A stretch of DNA of 13,454 bases from CALODP01 sp942492055 (GTDB lineage Bacteria; Bacteroidota; Ignavibacteria; Ignavibacteriales; Melioribacteraceae). The notes below the pieces were generated by a model. It had not been told where the DNA came from, did not search any database, and worked only from the letters and a program-made list of their open reading frames with translations. The stretch lies in assembly GCA_942492055.1 (NCBI GenBank), contig CALODP010000032.1:1-13454 (forward strand), in the 5' to 3' direction. The position numbers and the translations under genes were made by a program. The stretch's first letter is position 1; every line of letters begins with the position of its first letter. This document shows positions 1 to 6,392 of this stretch, in pieces.

Positions 1-164
1 CACATGTCTACCTACTGAGTTATGCAGATGCCAGTGCATTTATACGCTCCTTCAAGCGCTGGACCGGGAAATCACCCACTGAGTATCGGAAATCATGAAC
101 GATTAATGGCTTATCACTTATTGAGCCATTACTGCTACAATCTGTATCGTGCCTTTTTTCTTTT

Positions 165-835
165 TTGAAACCTCGCCGCCAAAAACAAACTCAAATCTTT
201 GAACGGAAGGTTATATTTTTTAGCAATGGCAAGGTTCGTTATACTTCCTTTATATGCATATACACCGGCATTAAACCACTTATTAGAATAGATCATTTCA
301 TCAATACTCTCCCGTGTCCGCCATTTCCAGAATAATCGGGGTCAATATATTGCTCAGTGCTGTCAAGGCTGTTCTTGCAGCCCTTGAAGCTATGTTTGCA
401 CGCACAGTAATGGATAACATCATAGATGGCTATTTGTCATTTTATCGTGAGATGTAATTCTGGGAAGTTTTTCTATACATCCTCCTTTGGATCAATCGAA
501 ACATCTATTACCACCGATCCAAGGCTTCATATTGGTCACCATATCTTCAGTAAGTACACATCTGGCCCTTCCTTCAGCACGTACCGCACCAATTACCACA
601 TCGGTTGATTTCAAGGATTGACTTAGCGTAATGGAATCAATGGCTGAGGTAAACGCCTGATTTCCTAATTGATGTTTGATCGCCTTAATTTGTAAATCTC
701 ATTATCAAAATCCTTACTTCAGCGCCCATGCCTAAAGCAAATTGGCAGCATATTCTGCCACAGTGACCACCAAAATCACTACTCTGGTTGGTGGAACGCC
801 TGTAATGCCACCATGTACGCTACTGAGAAGAGAAA
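165..835 (-). pseudogene. ald: Alanine dehydrogenase C-terminal part, heavily frameshifted
   Basis: Read on the minus strand in three alternating frames, this stretch gives the NAD-binding and C-terminal half of an alanine dehydrogenase (L-alanine + NAD+ to pyruvate + ammonia + NADH, cytoplasmic). Visible pieces in order are GGITGVPPTRVVIL, TVAEYAA, ALGMGAEV, NEIYKLRR, STDVVIGAVRAEGRA, TEDMVTNMKP, SVVIDVSID and a C-terminal stretch readable as SNKWFNAGVYAYKGSI with AIAKKYNLPFKDLSLFLAAR. The NEIYKLRR and SVVIDVSID wording resembles Bacteroidota members of the family. No frame is open for more than about 60 codons; there are stops and roughly one indel per 60-100 bases, so no protein is made as written. 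The N-terminal half is absent. Bases 1-164 carry a minus-strand reading that ends at a stop at 20-22 and that I do not recognise. Either a decayed gene or an uncorrected long-read end. Confidence 0.82.
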
Positions 836-845
836 AATCATTTTA
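836..845. other. Abrupt junction between unrelated sequences
   Basis: Alanine dehydrogenase similarity on the minus strand stops by about position 835 to 795, and the + strand phage frame becomes sensible from about 839 onward (it reads HFKGFSIN just before the first ATG at 863). No direct repeat, tRNA end, transposon end or obvious att core is visible here. The exact base of the join cannot be fixed by eye. Confidence 0.6.
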
Positions 846-2780
846 AAGGTTTTAGTATAAATATGGACGTTCTCGCTCTAATTTTAGGGGGCAATACTTA
901 TACAAATTGTTTAATACAGACTACTCAAAATCTCGGCGGAAGGTATGTCGATTGTGCTTTTGGAAGCTCGAACGATTTGACTTTATTACAAGATACCACA
1001 ATGATCCGGTGTACCATGGAACAATTTACCGGAGTCGAGCCGGTAATGAATATTAAATATCATGCTTCTTTTTCAAGAAAATTAAGAATCGATCAATTAG
1101 GTTGCACAAAAATTGTTTTAAAGACCGCGACGAACTCCCAAGATCGAGCCATTATTTCCGGCGGAAATATTCACATGATAGAACTCGCGGCCGATTGTAC
1201 GGACGGGATTTTATATAGTTCCGGAGTTCCTGTGATAAATAATTTAGGAGCTATGAGCGTTATAGAAAGGAAATACGTTCCAAATATATTAATTACCGGA
1301 TATGTTGACGGGTTTGTTTATTATGATTCCGCTTCTTCGAATACTGGATCGATCTTAGGAGAAGACGGCGTTATTTCAAACCCTGTAAATAATTGGGTGG
1401 ACGCAAAAGCAATCGCGGACGCGTTGAATTTAAAGATAAAAGTAAAAGGTTTGCTCACACTTACGGCGGGCGCCGACGGTTACCGGTTCGAAGCAGAGAC
1501 AACGGGTGCCGGTATAGATGGACCACGAGATCAAGTGGATATGAACGGCGCTTTTGATTATCAGAATCTTTATTTTGAAAATCTCAATGTTTATACCGAT
1601 ACTTTGGCGCAAGTGAAAAGCTCAAATGTGCATAATAAGTGTGTTATTGGAGACGGAGTGGCTAAAACATTATTAGCGGGCGCTTATATGGATTGTATTT
1701 GGGATATGGATAACGGCGTAAACTATAACGAATTAAGAGGTAATACGAATATTATTTCGGGCGTTCATTCGGGCGCAAGTGATAAGCTCTATATTTCTTT
1801 TGCCGGATCACCTTCAAATACAAAACTTTACGTTCAAAAATTTAGCGGCGAAGTTACGATTCGATCTATGACAAACGGATCCCAATTCCTTCAAATATCC
1901 GGGGCTCACACTACCGCAATTGAATTGGATTCTACGATAACAAATGGATTAATCGAACTTTTGGGTATTTATAAATTGCTCGATAATAAAGCCGGAGGGT
2001 TTTTAATTGAGAAGAAAGGTTTTATCGATGCCAATGTCATTCAATGGGGAGGCAGTTCGGCCATAGGTAATATTTTAAACTATATCACTCAAAGCGTTTA
2101 TTTAGGGGCTATTTGGTACGACGCCGCTTCGGGCAATGCGAATACCGATTTCGGAACCGATGGAACGCCAGACAATCCGGTAAATTCTCTCACGGCCGTT
2201 CTCGCTTTAATGGCAACACTTCAAACGAAAAAAGTAATGGTTCGAGGCTCTTTAGCTTGTAATAATGCCACGGTCGGTTATCGTTTCGCGGCTTGGGACG
2301 CTTCCGGGCGAATTGTGGGAGATACTTTTGGATCGAACGATTGGAGCGATTGCATTTTTGAAAATTTAACCGTGACCGATAATTTCGTGGGAAATGATGA
2401 AACGACCTTCATAAATTGCTTAATTGCGGAACTTGGGGGATCTTCTTATGGGGCACGCGGGAACTTTATCGATTGCCGAATAGGCGGGAATTTTGTTCTC
2501 GGGGCCACTTTTACCACTCGATTAATTAATTGTGTGGCCGATCATATAAACCCAGCGCCGACGATAACTTTCAATAATGATCATGAATTGGTGATCTCTA
2601 ATTGGATGGGCGAATTGACGATCGCTTCTATGACTACGGTTAATGCAAAATGTTTTATCGCAATAAAAGACGGCGAATTAACTTTTCCCGCTTCTAATAC
2701 TAATGGAACCGTAAGATTAGAGGGCGAGGCCAAATTAACTTATCAGGGAGCCGGGCAAACCGTTACAAATCTTTTAGGTT
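842..2780 (+). repeat. Protein-level tandem repeat, two full units and one partial
   Basis: Within the large tail protein, units run from about 842 to 1282 (second half only), 1316 to 2035, and 2108 to 2780. The first two complete units align at the opening DG-x-x-x-NPVN motif and at GYRF. DNA identity between units is low, so the repeat is old and seen at protein level. Confidence 0.6.
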
Positions 2781-3265
2781 TAAAGAATTGGGCGAGTCAA
2801 GATGTTCTCGGATCCGGCGCTTCCATGATTGAAGACGATGGCGCGGGCGATAAGAGATGGACCGCTAAAGCTTTGGAAGAAGCCCCGGCCGTTGCGGGTA
2901 CCGTGGATGCAAACGTCGTACAATGGGACGGGAATGGAGTCACCGGCGACGGTGATTGGGCAACATTGGTCGCCGGAGTAGCCCAAATCATCATTGATAT
3001 TGGGAACTTAAACGATATTTCCGAACCCGAAGTTTTGGCCCAAGTGGACGCGGCTTTAGATGCTTCAAATTCGGCTTTAGGCGGGATTCCAAATGTTGAA
3101 ACCGGAAGTTTAAGACAAATCATTCAATTAATTGGAGCGATAGCAAAACTAGGGAAAAATGAAACTTTGAACCTTCAAACCTTGTTTGATGAAGCTGGGG
3201 CGCCTATGGGAACCCGCGTAATTGCGATTAATCCGGGAGACGTGAACGTCGGAAAGTTGACTTAA
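863..3265 (+). CDS. Phage tail/appendage protein with tandem beta-helix-like repeats, 5'-truncated
   Basis: Structural protein, probably a tail fibre, appendage or capsid decoration exposed on the virion. It contains tandem units of about 264 residues, each opening with a motif like YD(S/A)AS-N-G-DG-NPVN-(W/L), then VKG-LT or VRGSL, GYRF, and a beta-rich half with N/D-C-(L/R)I steps. Unit 2 starts near residue 153 and unit 3 near 417; DANVIQWGG (about 389) and DANVVQWDG (about 682) are linker motifs common in such phage proteins. Unit 1 has only its second half: its NCLI at residues 15-18 matches NCLI at 518-521 of unit 3, so about 85 residues of unit 1 and everything before are missing. The frame stays open upstream of ATG 863 to the stop at 824-826, and the residues encoded at 839-862 still fit the repeat. 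ATG 863 is therefore probably internal, with only a distant AAAGG. The end overlaps the next start (TAATG). Confidence 0.75.
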   Translation: MDVLALILGGNTYTNCLIQTTQNLGGRYVDCAFGSSNDLTLLQDTTMIRCTMEQFTGVEPVMNIKYHASFSRKLRIDQLGCTKIVLKTATNSQDRAIISGGNIHMIELAADCTDGILYSSGVPVINNLGAMSVIERKYVPNILITGYVDGFVYYDSASSNTGSILGEDGVISNPVNNWVDAKAIADALNLKIKVKGLLTLTAGADGYRFEAETTGAGIDGPRDQVDMNGAFDYQNLYFENLNVYTDTLAQVKSSNVHNKCVIGDGVAKTLLAGAYMDCIWDMDNGVNYNELRGNTNIISGVHSGASDKLYISFAGSPSNTKLYVQKFSGEVTIRSMTNGSQFLQISGAHTTAIELDSTITNGLIELLGIYKLLDNKAGGFLIEKKGFIDANVIQWGGSSAIGNILNYITQSVYLGAIWYDAASGNANTDFGTDGTPDNPVNSLTAVLALMATLQTKKVMVRGSLACNNATVGYRFAAWDASGRIVGDTFGSNDWSDCIFENLTVTDNFVGNDETTFINCLIAELGGSSYGARGNFIDCRIGGNFVLGATFTTRLINCVADHINPAPTITFNNDHELVISNWMGELTIASMTTVNAKCFIAIKDGELTFPASNTNGTVRLEGEAKLTYQGAGQTVTNLLGLKNWASQDVLGSGASMIEDDGAGDKRWTAKALEEAPAVAGTVDANVVQWDGNGVTGDGDWATLVAGVAQIIIDIGNLNDISEPEVLAQVDAALDASNSALGGIPNVETGSLRQIIQLIGAIAKLGKNETLNLQTLFDEAGAPMGTRVIAINPGDVNVGKLT

Positions 3266-3792
3266 TGCCTTCGAGCGAAGCAACAAAACTAAAATCGATC
3301 CTCAATATGGATTTAGGAGGCTCTTCGGGGCCTTTTCCGGATCCGGGGTCCGGAGCTAATACCGGATCTTTAAGAGGTCTAATTGGGCTCTATGCTTTTG
3401 ATGAAGTACCTCCTTCCGGAAATGGTTCAATAATAAACCCAAGCTTTTATTTTAAAACTCCTTCCATGAAAATTTTGGCCAAATCGGCGGCTTCGGAACT
3501 TCCGGAGGGTAAAGCGTGGCGAGCAAAAGTTTTAGAGGGGAAATATATTTACGCCCTTGTTTTTGGGTGGGCCGGGGCTCTTGAAACTTTTCGACAATTA
3601 ATTCAAACGGTGGCCAGAGAATTAAACATCTACTCAACAAATCAATTACTTCCAGAGTGGGAAAAAAGTGTCGGGCTTCCGGATAGCCGGTTGGAAGACT
3701 CTAATCCTTCAATTGAGGTAAGGCGTCAAAATGTCAAAAATAGACTTCAAAAAAGCGACGGTCACTATTCAGGAAATGCAACAAAAAATTGA
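3265..3792 (+). CDS. YmfQ/DUF2313-like phage tail protein, N-terminal fragment (frameshifted)
   Basis: The family (Mu gp48 / YmfQ) consists of tail proteins next to baseplate genes in contractile and some other tailed phages. Two family hallmarks are visible: LPEGKAW (about residues 72-78) and LLPEWEKSVGLPD (about 128-140), followed by an RRQNVKNRL segment. The reading in this frame degenerates after RLQK into SDGHYSGNATKN and stops at 3790-3792. Removing one A from the A6 run near 3749-3754 continues it as QKATVTIQEMQQKIDDAL in another frame. That frame in turn passes to the frame of the next entry near 3888-3900, so the intact product would be 334 residues from 3265 to 4271. That is longer than typical YmfQ (about 190 residues). 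The start overlaps the stop of the preceding gene, which suggests coupled translation. Confidence 0.7.
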   Translation: MPSSEATKLKSILNMDLGGSSGPFPDPGSGANTGSLRGLIGLYAFDEVPPSGNGSIINPSFYFKTPSMKILAKSAASELPEGKAWRAKVLEGKYIYALVFGWAGALETFRQLIQTVARELNIYSTNQLLPEWEKSVGLPDSRLEDSNPSIEVRRQNVKNRLQKSDGHYSGNATKN

Positions 3793-4271
3793 CGACGCTT
3801 TACCTAATTCCGGGATTTGGCTATCGACGGCGGAATCAATTACGGGTTTTAGATATTCATTTAGGTATAGTTTGGGATCTTTTTATGGGAACCGAGATCG
3901 ATTTGTCATTTTCAAATACGCCAGAATTCGCATTGGATCAAATTAGTTGGGCGAATTTGGAAAGCTTCTTAAAAGATTTTGCGCAAGCCGGAACTTTATT
4001 CGTCCAAAATATTATCGCGAAAGATGTCTCTTATGTCGTGATCACTTCGCCTAATAATTATCAAAATGTTTACGCGCAAAAAGACGCCGAGGGGAATTGG
4101 ATCCCCGTCACCGTAAAATGGAAAGCTATCGACAAACTAAACACAGTAGTGAATCATACTGATTTTGAAACAATTTTTCCGATCACGGTTTCGATAACGC
4201 GTATATTTAGTGATAGTGATTCGAATTTGATCCAAGGAACGGTAACGCCAAACGTGATCGATATATCATAA
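3789..4271 (+). CDS. C-terminal part of the YmfQ-like tail protein (frameshift fragment)
   Basis: This is probably not a separate gene. The only upstream start is a TTG at 3789 without a convincing ribosome site, and the first 30 residues in this frame (LIPGFGYRRRNQL region) look like out-of-frame text. From about 3893 the frame is convincing: TEIDLSFSNTPEFALDQ, then SWANLESFLKDFAQAGTLFV and a beta-rich end at VTPNVIDIS. The middle frame, open from 3731 to 3946, ends its sensible part at SLGSFYG. Deleting one base in the T5 run or GGG at about 3882-3892 joins it to TEIDLSF. The whole interval 3265-4271 minus two bases is exactly 335 codons. Function is as for the N-terminal fragment; the C-terminal half matches no family I can name. 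Confidence 0.6.
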   Translation: MTTLYLIPGFGYRRRNQLRVLDIHLGIVWDLFMGTEIDLSFSNTPEFALDQISWANLESFLKDFAQAGTLFVQNIIAKDVSYVVITSPNNYQNVYAQKDAEGNWIPVTVKWKAIDKLNTVVNHTDFETIFPITVSITRIFSDSDSNLIQGTVTPNVIDIS

Positions 4272-4281
4272 GAGGTAAAAA

Positions 4282-5181
4282 ATGTTAGACTTTCAAACAA
4301 AAATAAACGACTTCGGGGCTCCGACCGCTTTTGTAGACACTCAACACGACGCCGAAGAATTTAACGCGACCCATGAAGAGCTCGTTAATGCGGTGGAAGC
4401 GGCCCGGCTAACTCCGACTCCCTTGGTCGATTATTTATTGGATGATACCACGCAATTAACTCAATCGATAGTCGCTTTAAGCGGTTTATATTTCCAAGAC
4501 GCCACTTTAGGAGGGGCCCCAAATGCTAGGGTTTTAAATCCGCCGGGGCCCTCAGTGATCGATCTTCCGCCAATTGAAGCGATGGACGGTTTTACTTTTA
4601 AATTTACTAGCGCGATTCCAAATACCGGCCCTTGCACGCTTGAAGCTTTCGGAGAAACTAAAGATTTAAAATTATTTGGGCTTGAAGATATTCCGGAAGG
4701 TTATATCGTACCCTTTGGCACTTACGAGGTAATGTGGAGCGAGGTTGACGACGTATTTTATTTATTAAATAAAACCTCAATAGGGGGAATCCCATGGACG
4801 CCAAACGGAATCAGCGATCTGGCTCAGGTCGCCGATAATGAATCAGCCGTTTATTCTATAAATGGAGATGTAATAACAATTCAGGGGTTTTTATTATGGA
4901 CTTCAATTGTCGGCGTTCCTTTTAGTGTGTCTTTTGATTTGCCCACAATTGACGGTTATCAGGTGCGATATAGGGGCGAGCCGGTTTTTAATGCGACCAC
5001 TGTTTTATTATGTCGGGGGATATTCGACGGATCGACGCCTTATATTTTCCAAGCTAATTTAAACCCGGGAGCGGACGCGATAGGGATTCAATTCTCTCAA
5101 TTCGGAGGGGATCCAAACGCGGTCCCAACGACTAACATGAGAGTTGAATTAAACTTTTCATTTCCTTTTAAGGCTGTTTAA
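4282..5181 (+). CDS. Putative phage tail fibre-like structural protein
   Basis: 299 residues, preceded by AAGAGG at 4270-4275 with a 6-base gap. The middle (about residues 95-165) reads like tail-fibre modules of the type VKF-x-A-x-x-NTG-x-x-TL: here FTFKFTSAIPNTGPCTLEAF, followed by IPEGYIVPFGTYEVMWSE and VFYLLN. The C-terminal part (about 195-299) is beta-rich and ends in NFSFPFKAV. The N-terminal 30 residues carry polar helix-forming sequence (DAEEFNATHEELVNAVEAA). Its place directly after the tail genes and before the terminator suggests a fibre or a fibre-associated virion protein. The exact role is inferred; no catalytic motif or signal peptide is seen. Confidence 0.6.
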   Translation: MLDFQTKINDFGAPTAFVDTQHDAEEFNATHEELVNAVEAARLTPTPLVDYLLDDTTQLTQSIVALSGLYFQDATLGGAPNARVLNPPGPSVIDLPPIEAMDGFTFKFTSAIPNTGPCTLEAFGETKDLKLFGLEDIPEGYIVPFGTYEVMWSEVDDVFYLLNKTSIGGIPWTPNGISDLAQVADNESAVYSINGDVITIQGFLLWTSIVGVPFSVSFDLPTIDGYQVRYRGEPVFNATTVLLCRGIFDGSTPYIFQANLNPGADAIGIQFSQFGGDPNAVPTTNMRVELNFSFPFKAV

Positions 5182-5519
5182 TGACCGGATCACTTTTACA
5201 ATCAAGAATACAATCAATAGGAGATATTATGGGAAACTTTATAGTTTCAGAAGTAGAGGTTTCGCCCGCGCCCGCGAGTTATCAACAAATTTTCGCCGGG
5301 GGCGTTCAAAACGGAGATTCAATTTCTATCCGCAATACCACGGATAAAGACGTGAGAATTCGATTTAATGAAGAAGACGATAATTCCTTCACAGTGCAAG
5401 CGGGAAAAGAATTTTCTTTATATTCTCTTGATTTTTTAAGGGGTTCAATCGTGGAGGTCAAGTCAAAAGACGGGGCGATCTCTACAAGCGGAATTCTTTT
5501 TGTAAACATATCCGGGTAA
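5181..5519 (+). CDS. Small beta-rich phage protein of unknown function, last gene of the tail operon
   Basis: 112 residues if started at ATG 5181, which overlaps the preceding stop (TAATG) and has AAGG at 5169-5172. A second in-frame ATG at 5229 has a better ribosome site (AGGAG at 5219-5223, 5-base gap) and would give 96 residues starting MGNFIVSEVEV. The protein alternates beta-strand-like segments (SISIRNTTDKDVRIRFN, SFTVQAGKEFSLYSLD) and looks like a small bead, decoration or adaptor domain. I do not recognise a family. It is followed 33 bases later by a strong terminator, so it closes the late structural operon. Confidence 0.65.
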   Translation: MTGSLLQSRIQSIGDIMGNFIVSEVEVSPAPASYQQIFAGGVQNGDSISIRNTTDKDVRIRFNEEDDNSFTVQAGKEFSLYSLDFLRGSIVEVKSKDGAISTSGILFVNISG

Positions 5520-5552
5520 ATTTTATATTAAATATTCCATTCCTAACAAGGA

Positions 5553-5598
5553 GATCGGATCGTTTTTGTAATCCTTCAACGATCCGGTCTTTTTTTTT
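5553..5598 (+). terminator. Rho-independent terminator of the tail operon
   Basis: A 12-bp stem is formed by 5553-5564 (GATCGGATCGTT) and 5578-5589 (AACGATCCGGTC) with one G-U pair, a 13-nt loop and nine T residues at 5590-5598. It separates the late structural genes from the early region. Between it and the promoter at 5733, about 130 AT-rich bases hold no gene that I can support. Confidence 0.92.
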
Positions 5599-5732
5599 GC
5601 TTAAAATTAAAGTTTATGGATGTTTTAAGACTTTTTTCCGAAAGTGTGGTTTGGAATTATTGGCTTTTTTGGGCGAATATCGGTCTTTAGATAAAAAGTT
5701 TGAAATTATTTTCGGGATCGGTGTTTTTTCGC

Positions 5733-5761
5733 TTGCATTAAACTATAAACTAAACTATAAT
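5733..5761 (+). promoter_or_regulatory. Early promoter cassette, copy A
   Basis: TTGCAT at 5733-5738 and TATAAT at 5756-5761 with a 17-bp spacer. The spacer and -10 contain ACTATAAACTAAACTATAA, two ACTATA blocks 12 bp apart. The 60 bases 5731-5790, which also include the leader with AAAGAGG, differ from copy B at one position only. Repeated use suggests a shared regulator that binds over the promoter; that part is inference. Confidence 0.85.
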
Positions 5762-5796
5762 TAAGAATATGAACAACGAAACAAAAGAGGAAAAAA

Positions 5797-6027
5797 ATGG
5801 AATACACAATCGAGAACTTGACAAAATTCATTAATAAAAAATACAAAGGTGATTTTAAGGAAAGTTTGCTTTGGGAACTTGCGGAAGATGTGAAAAAAGG
5901 ATCTAGCCTTGAAACTTTTTGCCTTATTAACGAGGTGCCTTTCTCTACTGCAAAAAAACAACTTGATAACGCTCCAAAAATGAAAGAGATCAAAACGGGC
6001 GGGATCTCTTATTACGTTAAAGCGTAA
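5797..6027 (+). CDS. Small early protein of unknown function
   Basis: 76 residues behind promoter cassette A; AAAGAGG at 5784-5790 sits 6 bases before ATG 5797. The protein is charged and mostly helical in appearance (DVKKGSSLETFCLINEVPF, then STAKKQLDNAPKMKE). The central SLETFCLINEVPFSTAKKQL could be a short helix-turn-helix-like segment, but no family is recognised. An upstream ATG in the leader (5769) is in a different frame, which shows that the leader is not part of the protein. Confidence 0.7.
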   Translation: MEYTIENLTKFINKKYKGDFKESLLWELAEDVKKGSSLETFCLINEVPFSTAKKQLDNAPKMKEIKTGGISYYVKA

Positions 6028-6050
6028 AATATCCGTATAGCAAAAAAAGC

Positions 6051-6079
6051 TTGCATTAAACTATAAACTAGACTATAAT
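6051..6079 (+). promoter_or_regulatory. Early promoter cassette, copy B
   Basis: TTGCAT at 6051-6056 and TATAAT at 6074-6079 with a 17-bp spacer; ACTATAAACTAGACTATAA across spacer and -10. It is 59/60 identical to copy A over 6049-6108. It lies only 23 bases after the preceding stop, so copies A and B form a tandem duplication of promoter plus leader with different genes attached. Confidence 0.85.
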
Positions 6080-6113
6080 TAAGAATATGAACAACGAAAC
6101 AAAAGAGGGAAAA

Positions 6114-6314
6114 ATGACAAAATCAAATGAAGTAGATCAAGCAAAACTAAACGCAAAAGAGGCTTTAGAATGTGCGTACGGAATCGACGGAATAACGCCA
6201 GTATTGGCGGCGATCTCCGAGTTTTTAGGGGATAGGTTAAAAGCCGATTTAGATCAGGATGTTATAAAATTTTGGAATGGTATGGTTAAAAAACACCATA
6301 AAATTATTGTATAA
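6114..6314 (+). CDS. Small early protein of unknown function
   Basis: 66 residues, starting MTKSNEVDQAKLNAKEAL. A longer reading from ATG 6087 is possible but would use the conserved leader as coding sequence and place the ribosome site AAAGAGGG (6102-6109) inside the gene. In copies A and C the same leader ATG is out of frame or mutated, so ATG 6114, 4 bases after that site, is chosen. The protein is helical and charged and ends in a basic KKHHKIIV tail. No family is recognised. Its stop at 6312-6314 is 2 bases before the hammerhead ribozyme. Confidence 0.68.
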   Translation: MTKSNEVDQAKLNAKEALECAYGIDGITPVLAAISEFLGDRLKADLDQDVIKFWNGMVKKHHKIIV

Positions 6315-6316
6315 AA

Positions 6317-6369
6317 GTCTACTGATGAGCCGGTGAAATTCCGGCGAAACTTCTTTTTGGAGTCTGGAC
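6317..6369 (+). ncRNA. Type I hammerhead self-cleaving ribozyme
   Basis: All conserved parts are present in order. Stem I 5' strand is GUCUA (6317-6321). Core box 1 is CUGAUGA (6322-6328). Stem II is GCCGG (6329-6333) with CCGGC (6341-6345), closed by a 7-nt loop. Core box 2 is GAAA (6346-6349). Stem III is CUUC (6350-6353) with GGAG (6359-6362), closed by a U5 loop. The cleavage triplet is GUC (6362-6364) and stem I 3' strand is UGGAC (6365-6369), pairing with GUCUA including one G-U. Predicted cleavage is after C6364. Stem I is the open helix, hence type I. It may extend past an internal loop (6311-6316 / 6370-6374) by UUGU (6307-6310) with ACAA (6375-6378), the place where natural hammerheads make contacts to loop II. 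The cut would leave a 28-nt 5' leader with AAAGGA before ATG 6393. Confidence 0.92.
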
Positions 6370-6392
6370 GAAAAACAAAAAAAGGAATTAAA

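Noticed and set aside
426..608. Open frame of 60 codons on the + strand
   Set aside because: Lies antisense to the recognisable alanine dehydrogenase remnant and has no ribosome site; the coding signal is on the other strand.
2797..3123. Minus-strand open frame of 108 codons
   Set aside because: Shadow of the tail protein gene; Ser/Pro-rich composition typical of antisense reading and no start signal.
5616..5690. 24-codon frame MDVLRLFSESVVW... between terminator and promoter A
   Set aside because: No ribosome site or promoter before it and too short to judge.
5771..5785. CGAAAC in the cassette leaders as a possible second hammerhead core
   Set aside because: No CUGANGA box or cleavage triplet lies at a fitting distance; it is part of the conserved A-rich leader.
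5706..5993. Minus-strand open frame of 95 codons
   Set aside because: Runs antisense through promoter cassette A and the 5797 gene; Phe/Leu/Ser-rich from antisense AT-rich DNA.
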